A DNA stretch of 64,000 nt from CAYJLC01 sp964370735 (lineage in GTDB: Bacteria; Bacillota; Clostridia; Oscillospirales; Butyricicoccaceae). The notes below the pieces were generated by a model. That model was not told where the DNA came from and did no database searches. It saw only the letters and a program-made list of their open reading frames with translations. Positions within the stretch are counted from its first letter, which is position 1. Each line of letters starts with the position of its first letter. Positions 9,401 to 18,040 of the stretch are shown piece after piece. The translations under genes and the position numbers were made by a program. The stretch is taken from contig CAYJLC010000003.1 in NCBI GenBank assembly GCA_964370735.1, positions 44,773 to 108,772 on the forward strand, in the 5' to 3' direction.

Positions 9401-9931
9401 GTATAATTTTATCATTTCATCATCGAGATTTTTCGCACTAATTGCAGAAATAAAGTTATTGAAATCGTTTGATATATCGGCATTTTCTTTAAAAATATCG
9501 TCAGTTATTTGCTCCATAAGTTGCTTTTTCAAGATTTTTTCTTCAGTTCCAGAAATAATCTTAAAATCAGGCAAAACATCAATATCTATAAAATATTCTC
9601 TAATCATATCGAAGCAAAATGCATGAATTGTTGTTATTTTAGCAAAATTTATCAAGTCAAGTTGTGAATATAAGTGTGTTTTATCACATTCATCGCATAT
9701 TCTTAACTTATTATAGATTTCTTTAATGATTTTTTCTTTCATTTCTTTTGCAGCCAATTTAGTAAAAGTCACTAGCAAAAATTCGTTTATGTTTTTCTTC
9801 TCTACAATTATTTTATTTAGTATTCTCTCAACTAAAACTGCAGTTTTTCCGGATCCGGCAGCAGCAGAAACTAGGATGCTTGTATCAGATAAATTAATTG
9901 CTCTTTGCTGATTTTCTGTAAATCTAACCAT
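6407..9931 (-). CDS. addA: ATP-dependent helicase/nuclease subunit A (AddA)
   Basis: 1174 residues. AddA is the UvrD-type 3'-5' helicase and nuclease of the AddAB double-strand-break resection complex, which feeds RecA-dependent repair. Motifs seen in order are: ENQQRAI (Q motif), AAAGSGKTAV (Walker A, about residue 22-31), VDEYQDTN (Walker B), GDLKQSIYKFR (motif III), TIHASKGLEFPVVF (motif V) and LYVALTRAKEKL (motif VI). The C-terminal RecB-type nuclease motif is GVIDCLIEN...IIDYKTDN. Length is close to Bacillus AddA, recalled as about 1230. It overlaps the addB stop by a single base, so the two are translationally coupled. AddA carries the only Walker A visible in this pair. Confidence 0.96.
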   Translation of the reverse strand: MVRFTENQQRAINLSDTSILVSAAAGSGKTAVLVERILNKIIVEKKNINEFLLVTFTKLAAKEMKEKIIKEIYNKLRICDECDKTHLYSQLDLINFAKITTIHAFCFDMIREYFIDIDVLPDFKIISGTEEKILKKQLMEQITDDIFKENADISNDFNNFISAISAKNLDDEMIKLYDFMNSYSRPNEILQKSFDRNTEMLKLSTDMDINEYLYSNEFAEMALLNINNAIKLIKKAQITAQKCPVIYEINGENIDSDLDFVEEIKYIFQKEGYKKAYEFVKSNKFVTLTSKRSKEKTDHIYEELKKIREKYKEFITIKAFSEEPITIEELHDQAKTQLINLGYISEIIGNFTNEYERIKKQKNVLNFSDAEHKMIQLLENSVIKSQISKKFTEIMVDEYQDTNEIQDTIFKKISKNEENLFMVGDLKQSIYKFRFADPTIFLRKLQNFVDDDSSNCSKKVSLNNNFRSNEHVIASVNEIFEAVMTEKIGGVNYNSDEQRLVFSANYYDNLDYKSEFILVNRDKIDEKNGEKTLTSAEIEGKTIANRIYQMISDKMQIFDKNFGGYRELRYSDIVILMRSTSSKAYFLKKAIENVGINVDFDSDASKVFNTPEILAIISFLKVLDNKKSKNDLIAIMKSEIFAFSNQEIVLINEIDRENFLHSILELSDDVNTQKYTHIPYVLKEKCSKFISIVNEIADFSRFNTVYKTLWLMITKLDIIAKFSLASFGEIRHKNIKLFINFVESIDESVSLFEFIDIIDNLDASSTKLTQENSSEGSVKIMTIHASKGLEFPVVFVCDIAKPFNMLDERIAIVKNNEFGIATYHTCMDGIVKYEPISRKIINKKNRFENISEEIRILYVALTRAKEKLILVGSATGLDKKIQQYTQGASEFKSYLDIVAPSILKSKSAMSFYDLYDGIIGYIDESKDLFLCNLIENLSEDAIDTVKKSYTRQNVYEYTLPSVLDIPSKITASEIAKFTPISAEKGESEENIITFYKKPKFLFEKKLSPTEKGTAHHIVMQFIDFSKCNTEAGIMAELERLFVQKFINREQKECIIPSKLLTFFDSDLGKLLVTNKYYREFNFSILVNSDEVLNTGNREKVLFQGVIDCLIENDDKIIIIDYKTDNVYSEEQINMATRGHKTQLDLYEKAVNEVFGKQVLSKYIYYFSAEKLVEV

Positions 9932-12900
9932 TATTCATCCTCTTTTCTTTCAAAATCACTGGTTTTAACCTCTAAAAACTCTCTAAACTTATCATAATCA
10001 GGGCAAAATCCACAAATACTATTATGTTCACATATATCGCAAGATGTTCTGTTTTTATATGAATATGGACTAATATTTATACAACCATTTGAAATATTAT
10101 GCACCGTTTTTGTAGCGTTTTCATTTACAATATTTTTAAGATTTTCAAACCCTTCCTTGCTAAGAAGGTCAGAATTTCTATAAATTTTTTCAGACGAAAA
10201 ATCGTATTGAAGGAAATTATCAATTTTGTCGTCATTATTTAAACTTTTTAGCGAAATCCCTGACCTTTTAATGTTTTTATCGACAGAATCTTCAAAATTT
10301 TCAGGTTTTTCACTTAAAGTTGGCATAACAGAATGTGTGTATGAAACTGACGCTGAATCTCCAAAATCTGAATTTTCTAGTGCAAGTGCATATAAAAACA
10401 TCTGCATATCAATTCCATTTGCAATTTTAGTCGGATTGTACTCAGTTTTTCCACTTTTATAGTCTATAATCTTCAATAAATTGTTTTTTTCGCAAAAATC
10501 AATCCTATCAACGACACCTTTTATTGAAAAATCGATTTCATTCACACGCACATTATATGTTATATTTCGTTCTTTGGAAATTAGAAATTCGCAATATTTG
10601 GGTTTAAAATTTGACAAATATATCTCTTTTAATGTATTATTTACTAAAATATGTGCATTTTTCTTAACTTTTTCCATATCAAATACAGACTTTATATCGT
10701 GCGATAAATTGCTTGCAAAAAATTCATTAAAATACGTCATAATTATTTCATGTAAATTAAGTTCTGTTTTAGATAGATTTTCATTGAGTTTTTCTTCAAA
10801 ATAACTGTTTTTTTCGAGCAAAACTTCAAGTTTATTACTAATTTCGCTTATATTTTTGCTCGCATCGTCAATTGAAGACTGTTTTTTAAGCTTACTCATG
10901 CTTTGTTGTTGTTTTTTCAACAGCGTTACATTTTCGTCTATTTCAAGCTTAATTTCACTTATATCTATAATTTCATTATTATGGTTTTTTATCCAGAAAT
11001 CGCCTGTTTTAATAATATTTTTTATATATTTTTCGAGAATAAAGTGCAAAAAGTTACCATTTAATAAATTATTAAACGTCATTTTTTCCTTTGTATTTAA
11101 TTTTAAACCAAATTTTAAAAAATAGGCAAAAGGACAACTATTATATAAATTAATCTGTGTCGGTGATATTTCATTATAGTATATATTTTTCGTCATTTCA
11201 AGCAATATTTCGTCATTTATACGTTTATTAAGTACAGAAAAATACGAATTTTCAATCTCGGATACTGTACTTTCATCACCGTTTAACGCTAAATGCTCCA
11301 GCGCTAAAGACTTACTCTTATAAAAAAACTCATAATTGCAACTTTTATCACTAGTAACTAGCGTATTTAATAGAATTTTCCTACTTTTCTCAAATAAATC
11401 GGCAGGAATTTTCTTATCCGTCGTAACCTCTGAATAAGAGAAAAATAGCTTTTCAGAAGGCATCGTTAATGCCCTGTGCATAATTTCATCATTTTGATTT
11501 AAAACATCAATTCCAAAATCATCAATTTTGATATCAATATCGCTTAAAGTTTGTTTATCAAAATCAGATAAAATTGTGTTTTCAGTGTATTTTTGTGGAA
11601 AATCATCACTATTTAGCCCTAAAATAAATAAATATTTACACTTTTTCAAACTTTTTAAATCCCCAGCATAAATGCTCGTTGCATTACTAGGGATAGTTGC
11701 TAAATCATAAGATGACAAAATATTCTTAAAAAGCGCTATAAATTCATCTTTTTCAAGCTTTTCATGCCTATAAATGTTATTAAATTGTTCTAATGCATCT
11801 ACAATTGTGTCCCAAATTTGATTAAACTGTTGTTTTATTTTTAAATCATCGATTTTTAAGTTCAATATTTTTAATGGCAAATTAATTTCTTCACAAAAAT
11901 TAAAAATAGATAGAGTAAATTCCAAACCAGTTTTACTTTTTTTCAAAGAAGCTTCTAAGTTATATAATGGCTCTAAAACTTCATTTTTATAGTCATTTAA
12001 TTCGTTTAAAAGTTGCAAATCATCATCATCCAATTTCCTCATTTTATGCTTTGGATGTGATGAAAAATTAGTTTTTTTAGGCAAATATTTTATATTCCAA
12101 CAAGTGATGTACTCTATTAACTCATTAATTTTCGCGTCTTCAAATGTCATCGGATTTTTCAAATACTTAATTACAGATTGGGTGCTAAATCCACTCATAA
12201 TCGCATCAAAAGCTGAAAAAATCAGTTTAATCGGTGACTTTGTTGCAACTTTTTCAGTATTTGATATATAAATTGGTAAATTTAAACGTGAAAATGCAAT
12301 TTCAAGCGTATTTTTATACGTTTGAAAATTAGGTGCACTGATAACAAAATCGTTGTAATTTATATCTGAATTTTCATTTAAAATTTCAATTATTTTTGAA
12401 CCTACATATAAACACTCATTTTGCATATTTTCTGATTTATGGAGAAAAATATCATTAATTTCTAGTATTTCTTCATCAATTTCAAATAATTTATTCGCAA
12501 ACTCTAGAAATTTGAACTGTTCGCTCCTATTTTCAGTGGTTTCATATTCAAATTTTTTATCTTTGCATACTCTTTCTAATTTAAGTAAAGTTTGTTCAAC
12601 GCTTGTATTTTTATAATTATTGAATATTTCAAAATTTATACAAACATCTATCTCTTTTGCAAAGATTTCTTCCAAAAACTCAATTTGTTTTGGAGTAAAA
12701 TGAGTAAAATGGTCGAAATAGAATAAATATTCGTCAAACTTTTCAGTTTTATAAAAATTATCTATTAAAAATTGAAATTCATCTCTTGGGTCTAACAAAT
12801 CCTCTTTTGCGATTTTATTATAGCTCGCATAAATCAAATACAAATCGTATAATTTATCGTGTAATTTACCTGTTGTTTTCTCAATTCCAATTAATAAATC

Positions 12901-13254
12901 TTCTTCACTTATGGATTGAATTTTAAATTTATCAATAATTTCAAGTATATGTTTAGCAATATCAGGCTTTTTTTTGTTAAAAATCTTAAGACTTGGCAAA
13001 TTCATATTTATCGCTTTGTATACCGATAAAATTCTACCAGCCTCATTCATATAAGTGTTAGCAAAACCACCGATTTCCTCGAAAACACGCCTTGAAATAC
13101 GATTAAAAGTTAAAACTTCTACATCTTTTGAAATTTGATTTCCAAATTTTTCACAAAGCATTCTTTCATATTCATGAGAAATTGTTTCTGGCACAATGAT
13201 TATAGTCTTACGATTTTGATTTTCAAATTTATGATTTTTTATAATTTTTACCAT
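9931..13254 (-). CDS. addB: ATP-dependent nuclease subunit B (AddB), N-terminal Walker A missing
   Basis: 1107 residues. AddB pairs with AddA and supplies the second nuclease, Chi recognition and a 4Fe-4S cluster. Seen: the family's IIIVPETISHEYERML block, a long helicase-like middle, INLYNSCPFAYFLKFGL (first cluster Cys), RIDFCEKNNLLKIIDYKSG (nuclease motif) and CDICEHNSIC near the C terminus (remaining cluster cysteines). The usual N-terminal GRxGSGK(T/S) nucleotide-binding loop before the VPE block is absent. The frame upstream of ATG 13254 reaches a stop after about 14 codons without encoding it. The start lies 11 nt after the yibF stop with GAGG as SD. Confidence 0.93.
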   Translation of the reverse strand: MVKIIKNHKFENQNRKTIIIVPETISHEYERMLCEKFGNQISKDVEVLTFNRISRRVFEEIGGFANTYMNEAGRILSVYKAINMNLPSLKIFNKKKPDIAKHILEIIDKFKIQSISEEDLLIGIEKTTGKLHDKLYDLYLIYASYNKIAKEDLLDPRDEFQFLIDNFYKTEKFDEYLFYFDHFTHFTPKQIEFLEEIFAKEIDVCINFEIFNNYKNTSVEQTLLKLERVCKDKKFEYETTENRSEQFKFLEFANKLFEIDEEILEINDIFLHKSENMQNECLYVGSKIIEILNENSDINYNDFVISAPNFQTYKNTLEIAFSRLNLPIYISNTEKVATKSPIKLIFSAFDAIMSGFSTQSVIKYLKNPMTFEDAKINELIEYITCWNIKYLPKKTNFSSHPKHKMRKLDDDDLQLLNELNDYKNEVLEPLYNLEASLKKSKTGLEFTLSIFNFCEEINLPLKILNLKIDDLKIKQQFNQIWDTIVDALEQFNNIYRHEKLEKDEFIALFKNILSSYDLATIPSNATSIYAGDLKSLKKCKYLFILGLNSDDFPQKYTENTILSDFDKQTLSDIDIKIDDFGIDVLNQNDEIMHRALTMPSEKLFFSYSEVTTDKKIPADLFEKSRKILLNTLVTSDKSCNYEFFYKSKSLALEHLALNGDESTVSEIENSYFSVLNKRINDEILLEMTKNIYYNEISPTQINLYNSCPFAYFLKFGLKLNTKEKMTFNNLLNGNFLHFILEKYIKNIIKTGDFWIKNHNNEIIDISEIKLEIDENVTLLKKQQQSMSKLKKQSSIDDASKNISEISNKLEVLLEKNSYFEEKLNENLSKTELNLHEIIMTYFNEFFASNLSHDIKSVFDMEKVKKNAHILVNNTLKEIYLSNFKPKYCEFLISKERNITYNVRVNEIDFSIKGVVDRIDFCEKNNLLKIIDYKSGKTEYNPTKIANGIDMQMFLYALALENSDFGDSASVSYTHSVMPTLSEKPENFEDSVDKNIKRSGISLKSLNNDDKIDNFLQYDFSSEKIYRNSDLLSKEGFENLKNIVNENATKTVHNISNGCINISPYSYKNRTSCDICEHNSICGFCPDYDKFREFLEVKTSDFERKEDE

Positions 13255-13265
13255 AAAATAAACCT

Positions 13266-14423
13266 CTATTTCATTCGTTTTGTGTATAATAACGCACTAA
13301 TTAGCGATGTTAATGGTAATGTTAGTAAAATTCCGAAACTTCCTAAAATCGACTGTAAAAGTTCGATTGTAATCATTTCTATGTTCATCATGAAGGTAAG
13401 TGACGACGAATTTGCTATTATCAGTAAAACTGTTGATAATGCGCCACCGATATATGCTAAAATAAGCGTATTTGTCATCGTTCCCATGATATCTCGACCA
13501 ATTGTAATGCCTGATTTGTATAATTCCTTAAAAGTAGCATCCTTGCTTGTCATTTTTATCTCATTTAGTGACGATGCTATCGAAATTGCGACATCCATTA
13601 TTGCGCCAATTGCGCCAATTAAAATTGCAGCAAAAACAATCGCTTTCATATCAATAGGATTTTCTGTGTTTAATTGTTGCAAAAATACAGATTCTTCATC
13701 AATCATTCCAGTAATTTTAAGGATATTTTGTGAAAATATTGCTAGCACCCCTGCAACTAAAATTCCGCCTATACAGCCAATACCTGCCGATAAACTCTTA
13801 AAATTCCAGCCATTTGCGATTAAAAGTGTCATTGCGATTATATACATGCATGTGATTATTGACCACAAATAAATATTTTGCCCTGCAAGAATTGACGGAA
13901 TAAACACTAAAAATATGCTGCCGCAAGTAAATGCCAGCGAAATTATCGTTAATAAACCTTTTTTTCTACCGAAAAATACTAAACATGCAAAGAAAATAGC
14001 AGCTAAGATATAAATAAAGTCTAATCTTACATATTCAAGCATAACATACTGAGAATCGTCCAAAAGCCCCATATTCGGGTCATTTGATATAAAAACTTTG
14101 TCACCAACAGAGATTTCTATCGGTTGTATATCGTAAAAAGGACTCATTTCTTGATATCCATTCACAATGTCACCTTTTTTATCAGAATTTGTAATTTCTG
14201 CGCTAAAATAAATCGTGTGACCTGTACGAACTTCATTGGCAATGCTTGCCTCTGTTTCGACGGTATCTGTAATTTCTAGAATTTTCGCCTGATACATGAC
14301 TAGCTCAGTTGTTTCTCCTGGAAGGGTAAAATTGTTCATCATATACATATTTCCAAAGAAAATATATATTATTGACACAATTATTGTTGCAAAAACAGCT
14401 ATTTGATTTTTTGTTACTTCCAT
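13266..14423 (-). CDS. YibE/F family multi-pass membrane protein
   Basis: 385 residues. An N-terminal membrane anchor (about 8-28) precedes an extracytoplasmic beta-rich region (about 35-130) and about seven further hydrophobic helices. The ALLIGAIGAIMDVAISIASSLNEI stretch lies in the most conserved part of YibE/F proteins. The family is uncharacterised and often assumed to be a transporter. It sits between mntP and addB in the same orientation and ends 11 nt before addB. The SD is AGAGGTG. Family assignment is from recalled similarity; no substrate is proposed. Confidence 0.8.
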   Translation of the reverse strand: MEVTKNQIAVFATIIVSIIYIFFGNMYMMNNFTLPGETTELVMYQAKILEITDTVETEASIANEVRTGHTIYFSAEITNSDKKGDIVNGYQEMSPFYDIQPIEISVGDKVFISNDPNMGLLDDSQYVMLEYVRLDFIYILAAIFFACLVFFGRKKGLLTIISLAFTCGSIFLVFIPSILAGQNIYLWSIITCMYIIAMTLLIANGWNFKSLSAGIGCIGGILVAGVLAIFSQNILKITGMIDEESVFLQQLNTENPIDMKAIVFAAILIGAIGAIMDVAISIASSLNEIKMTSKDATFKELYKSGITIGRDIMGTMTNTLILAYIGGALSTVLLIIANSSSLTFMMNIEMITIELLQSILGSFGILLTLPLTSLISALLYTKRMK

Positions 14424-14443
14424 TTTTCACCTCTTTTTAAAAT

Positions 14444-14467
14444 AAAGGACGATATACATCGCCCTTT
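14444..14467 (-). terminator. Possible terminator/attenuator after mntP
   Basis: Ten-bp arms (AAAGGACGAT / ATCGCCCTTT, one G-U pair) with a 4-nt loop, followed on the minus strand by TTTATTTT. Only 47 nt separate mntP from yibF, so some read-through is likely. Confidence 0.55.
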
Positions 14468-14470
14468 TTG

Positions 14471-14995
14471 TTATAATGAATTTATTCCTATTAAAATAAG
14501 TACAATTCCTGCAATAATTTCAATAGTTTTTGTGTTTTTAATTGTAATTTTATTCGCGATTTTTACTACTAACGCACAACATAAAAATGTTACAATACCA
14601 ATTATAATCGATGAGCTAATTATTTCCGTACCTAAAATCGCAAACGAAATGCCTACTGCAAAAGCATCTATGCTCGTGGCTATTGCAAAAGTGGCTATCG
14701 CCTTATGAGTTAGTTCTTTTGAATGTTCATTATCATTTTTTATAGCCTCAAAAATCATTTTTATGCCGATAAGACATAGTAAAAAACATACTACTGTATT
14801 GCCAAAACTCTGAATTTGACCGCTAACTAAATGCCCCAAACTATAACCTAATATCGTCATTAATGACTGAAATATGCCGAAATATATCGGCATAAAGTAC
14901 AGATTTTTGTGGTTTTTAAAATATAGACTATTGGATGCAGAAACTGCGATTGCATCAGAAGAAAGGCTTAGTGCAATGAGTAAAAGTGTTGTCAT
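14471..14995 (-). CDS. mntP: Putative manganese efflux pump MntP
   Basis: 174-residue membrane protein with six predicted helices, in two similar halves. Each half has an Asp-containing helix: LSLSSDAIAVSAS near the N terminus and ATSIDAFAVGISFAILG in the second half, the hallmark of MntP (DUF204). MntP exports Mn2+ when it is in excess. Start 14995 is chosen because AGAGGA at about 15005-15010 is 9 nt upstream; the ATG at 15004 abuts the SD and the far-upstream in-frame ATG lies inside the peptidase gene. The start is one base past the M20 peptidase stop. No manganese riboswitch was seen upstream. Confidence 0.85.
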   Translation of the reverse strand: MTTLLLIALSLSSDAIAVSASNSLYFKNHKNLYFMPIYFGIFQSLMTILGYSLGHLVSGQIQSFGNTVVCFLLCLIGIKMIFEAIKNDNEHSKELTHKAIATFAIATSIDAFAVGISFAILGTEIISSSIIIGIVTFLCCALVVKIANKITIKNTKTIEIIAGIVLILIGINSL

Positions 14996-14996
14996 A

Positions 14997-16229
14997 TTAT
15001 CCATTCCTCTTGATAAATTCTTTGTACCAATCACAAGCTTTGTTGTAAGAAGATATTTCGATACGCTCATTCGCTGTATGGATAGTCTTTGAAAGCTCAC
15101 CAGTCATTAAAATCGGCATAAATCTAAACACATTATCGCAAATATCTTCGTAATGGCGCGCATCTGTGCCACCTAGCATCAGATAAGGCACAACAATTGC
15201 ATCATCAAATTTTTCTTTAATTAAACTTTCAATATTTTTGAATATTTCAGAATTAAAATCAGTCGTTTTACCGTAGTTTGCAGGTTTTAACATAATTTCT
15301 ATGTCGATATCGAGCCCTTGTAAGATGTTCTCAAGATGTGCCAATACTTTTTCAGTAGTCATATTCGGCAACATACGAATATCAAGTGCAACATACGGCT
15401 CATTTGGCAAAATATTCATCGCTTCTGATGCTTTTGTCATCGTTGGAGCCATAGTTGTGCGCACATAAGGTGCATTTTTAGGGTTATTAATGAAATTTTC
15501 AGTTATTTCAGGGTAGTCAGTAAGCTTTTCAAGATAAGAACCAATAAGCGGAATAATTTCTGCTTGGATTGGGTTTTCCTCGACAGCAATAATCGCTTTT
15601 GCAACACGATAAAGTGCAGTTTTTTCTGTCATATATGCTGCGTGACCGCCTTTTGCGCGTGCAATAAGTTTCAAACGAAGAATATTTTTCTCGGCTATTG
15701 AAACTGAGGCAAAATTCCTATCTGGTAAAAAGTCTTTCGATACAAAACCACCTTCATCAAGTAGTAAATCTAACTTAACGCCCTCGCTTTTAAGAACTTT
15801 CACGATTTCTTGAGCCCCGTGTGGGCCACCAATTTCTTCGTCGTGTCCAAATGCAAGATAAATCGTACGAGTAGGCTTAAAACCTTCGATTAACGCCTGC
15901 TCCATCGCAGAAAGTGTTGCAATAAGCGTGCCTTTGCAGTCTAAAGTACCGCGTCCCCACACATATTCGTCGTCAATCATGCCTGAAAATGGTTCACACG
16001 ACCAGTCAGCCTTGATTGCAGGCACAACATCTTGGTGCGCGCACATCATCATCGGTTTTCCATGAGCTTCATATTTAAAAAGAAGGCTACCGTTGATTAC
16101 ACGTTTTTCAAAACTTTTGTGCACATTTGGGAAGCTTTCTTCCAGCAATTTATGCAATTTAGGAATATTTTCATCAATTACATCTGATGTAGTTTTTATT
16201 TGTATAGCTTTTGATAAAATTTCAATCAT
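14997..16229 (-). CDS. M20 family zinc peptidase (carboxypeptidase S / PM20D1-like)
   Basis: 410 residues, cytoplasmic, no signal peptide. Zn ligands and catalytic residues are visible: CAHQDVVPA (His and Asp), WGRGTLDCKG (bridging Asp), AFGHDEEIGG (general-base Glu-Glu), a middle dimerisation domain beginning near KGGHAAYMTE, and GGTDARHYED (C-terminal metal His region). The W...PFSG...WGRG spacing is closest to the carboxypeptidase S/PM20D1 branch, not ArgE or DapE. The substrate is probably a peptide or N-acyl amino acid. It starts one base past the ribF stop and is the first gene of the run outside translation/riboflavin functions. Confidence 0.85.
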   Translation of the reverse strand: MIEILSKAIQIKTTSDVIDENIPKLHKLLEESFPNVHKSFEKRVINGSLLFKYEAHGKPMMMCAHQDVVPAIKADWSCEPFSGMIDDEYVWGRGTLDCKGTLIATLSAMEQALIEGFKPTRTIYLAFGHDEEIGGPHGAQEIVKVLKSEGVKLDLLLDEGGFVSKDFLPDRNFASVSIAEKNILRLKLIARAKGGHAAYMTEKTALYRVAKAIIAVEENPIQAEIIPLIGSYLEKLTDYPEITENFINNPKNAPYVRTTMAPTMTKASEAMNILPNEPYVALDIRMLPNMTTEKVLAHLENILQGLDIDIEIMLKPANYGKTTDFNSEIFKNIESLIKEKFDDAIVVPYLMLGGTDARHYEDICDNVFRFMPILMTGELSKTIHTANERIEISSYNKACDWYKEFIKRNG

Positions 16230-16230
16230 A

Positions 16231-17124
16231 TTAACACTCCTTAAAGTAGTTTTTTGTATTCAATACGTCATTTTTAAGCTGATTTTTAAGCTCTAAAACG
16301 CCATTAAATTTCATTTCTGGTCGCATAAATTTATATAAGAAAACTTCGATATCTTCGCCATAAATTTCCTCATCAAAATCAAAAATATGCGTTTCAACAA
16401 TAACTTCGCTTTGGTCTAAAAAAGTCGGAATAACGCCGATATTAGTCACTGAATCATAGATTTTCCCTAAAATCATAACTTTTGTCGCGTAAACTCCGTT
16501 CGGAACCGACCTCATATTAATCGGCATTTTGATATTCGCAGTCTTAAATCCTATAAGTCGCCCTTGCGCCCTTCCATGGATAACTTCGCCAGAAATCGCA
16601 TAAGGATGGCCTAAAAATTCATTTGCTTTTTCGATATTCCCAACAGACAAAAATTCACGAATTTTAGATGAACTAACACGCTCACCGTCGATTAATATCT
16701 TCGGTACTGCGGTAAATCCGATATTAAGTTCGCGACAAAATTCTTCTAGTTTCTTGGAATTTCCTCTGCCTTCTTTACCGAAACGAAAGTCAATTCCAGT
16801 AACAATATGTGCAACATTATAACGATTTATAAGTACATCAACTACAAATTCATCCCATTCGATAGAGGCATTATCTTTGTTAAATTCCCAGAAAATCACA
16901 TCTTCACAATGCGAAATCTGTAATAATTCCTCTCGTCTATACTCGCAGTTTATAAGATAAGGAATTTTTTCACCTGTAATCGCCTCGATAGGATGCTTAT
17001 CAAATGTGAAAATTGTCGGTATTAAGTTTTTTTCTTTTGCTATGCTATTTGCCATATCAGTAAGTGCCTTGTGACCTTTATGAAGTCCATCAAAAAATCC
17101 AATTGCCACCACTCTTTTTTTCAT
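16231..17124 (-). CDS. ribF: Bifunctional riboflavin kinase / FMN adenylyltransferase (RibF)
   Basis: 297 residues. It makes FMN from riboflavin and then FAD. The N-terminal adenylyltransferase has GFFDGLHKGHKAL (HxGH-type nucleotide site), VTGIDFRFGKEGRGN and SSSKIREFL. The C-terminal flavokinase starts near 180, with GEVIHGRAQGRLIGFKTANI and VPNGVYATKV, and NIGVIPTF follows. The length is standard. Its start lies 12 nt past the truB stop, the usual neighbour in Firmicutes. No FMN riboswitch precedes it, as expected for an internal operon gene. Confidence 0.95.
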   Translation of the reverse strand: MKKRVVAIGFFDGLHKGHKALTDMANSIAKEKNLIPTIFTFDKHPIEAITGEKIPYLINCEYRREELLQISHCEDVIFWEFNKDNASIEWDEFVVDVLINRYNVAHIVTGIDFRFGKEGRGNSKKLEEFCRELNIGFTAVPKILIDGERVSSSKIREFLSVGNIEKANEFLGHPYAISGEVIHGRAQGRLIGFKTANIKMPINMRSVPNGVYATKVMILGKIYDSVTNIGVIPTFLDQSEVIVETHIFDFDEEIYGEDIEVFLYKFMRPEMKFNGVLELKNQLKNDVLNTKNYFKEC

Positions 17125-17136
17125 ATTAATGCTCCA

Positions 17137-18039
17137 TTAAAAAAATGCTTTAATAGGGAAAATCGCCCTACCACCGTCGTATAATTTCTTAGTTTCGCCC
17201 AGCATAAAAAACTCTTCTTTTTCGTTATATACCGCAACTGAAATATTGTTTTCAAGAGGCATGCAAGAAACATTTTCATCGCGCGAAAAAGTACCATTTC
17301 TAAGCCTAATTTCTCCAGTTTCATCCACTTTAACCGATAAATAATCGCTAAAAACACTATCAGTCGGCTGAATATATTTCTCGATTTCGCCTGAGTCAGA
17401 AAGCTTTTGAACCTCGTCTAAAGTAAGCCCTTTTTTGTACCCGCCAGACTTTGTCCTAACAAGAGAAGTCATTGTCGCAATTGTGCCTAATTCGTGCGCA
17501 ATATCTGTGATAATAGTTCTAATATATGTCCCTTTTCCACATAAAATGCGTATTTTAAACTCATTTTCAAGCAGATTTTCTTCAATTAATTCTATATTAT
17601 AAATATCGACTTTTCTCGCTTTTCGCTCAACAGTGCCACCATTTCTAGCAATATCATAAAGTCTTTGTCCATTGATTTTAATTGCAGAATACATCGGTGG
17701 AACTTGCATAATTTCACCTATAAACTTAGGCAAAACAGCTAATATCTGCTCTTTTTTGATACAAATTTCGGCAGTTTCTAAAACTTCTCCCCAGATATCT
17801 TCTGTGTCGGTTTTAATCCCAAATTTTAACGTGGCAACATATTCTTTTTCCGTATTCATGTGAAAATCGACTGCTTTTGTTGCATTTCCAAGAAAAATCG
17901 GTAAAATTCCCGTAGCTTTAGGGTCAAGCGTTCCCGAATGACCCATTTTTCTCATTTTTAACATACCACGCAATTTTGCGATGACATCATGCGAGGTAAA
18001 ATCTTCTGGTTTATCTAAAACCAAAATACCATTATACAT
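17137..18039 (-). CDS. truB: tRNA pseudouridine(55) synthase TruB
   Basis: 300 residues. It isomerises U55 in the T-loop of tRNAs. Seen: GILVLDKPEDFTSHDVI, the catalytic Asp in GHSGTLDPKATGILP, YSAIKINGQRLYDIAR (motif around the second active-site segment) and RILCGKGTYIRTIITDIA, then a PUA-like C-terminal domain. It begins one base after the nrnA stop. The order nrnA-truB-ribF is conserved in this phylum. Confidence 0.96.
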   Translation of the reverse strand: MYNGILVLDKPEDFTSHDVIAKLRGMLKMRKMGHSGTLDPKATGILPIFLGNATKAVDFHMNTEKEYVATLKFGIKTDTEDIWGEVLETAEICIKKEQILAVLPKFIGEIMQVPPMYSAIKINGQRLYDIARNGGTVERKARKVDIYNIELIEENLLENEFKIRILCGKGTYIRTIITDIAHELGTIATMTSLVRTKSGGYKKGLTLDEVQKLSDSGEIEKYIQPTDSVFSDYLSVKVDETGEIRLRNGTFSRDENVSCMPLENNISVAVYNEKEEFFMLGETKKLYDGGRAIFPIKAFF

Positions 18040-18040
18040 T

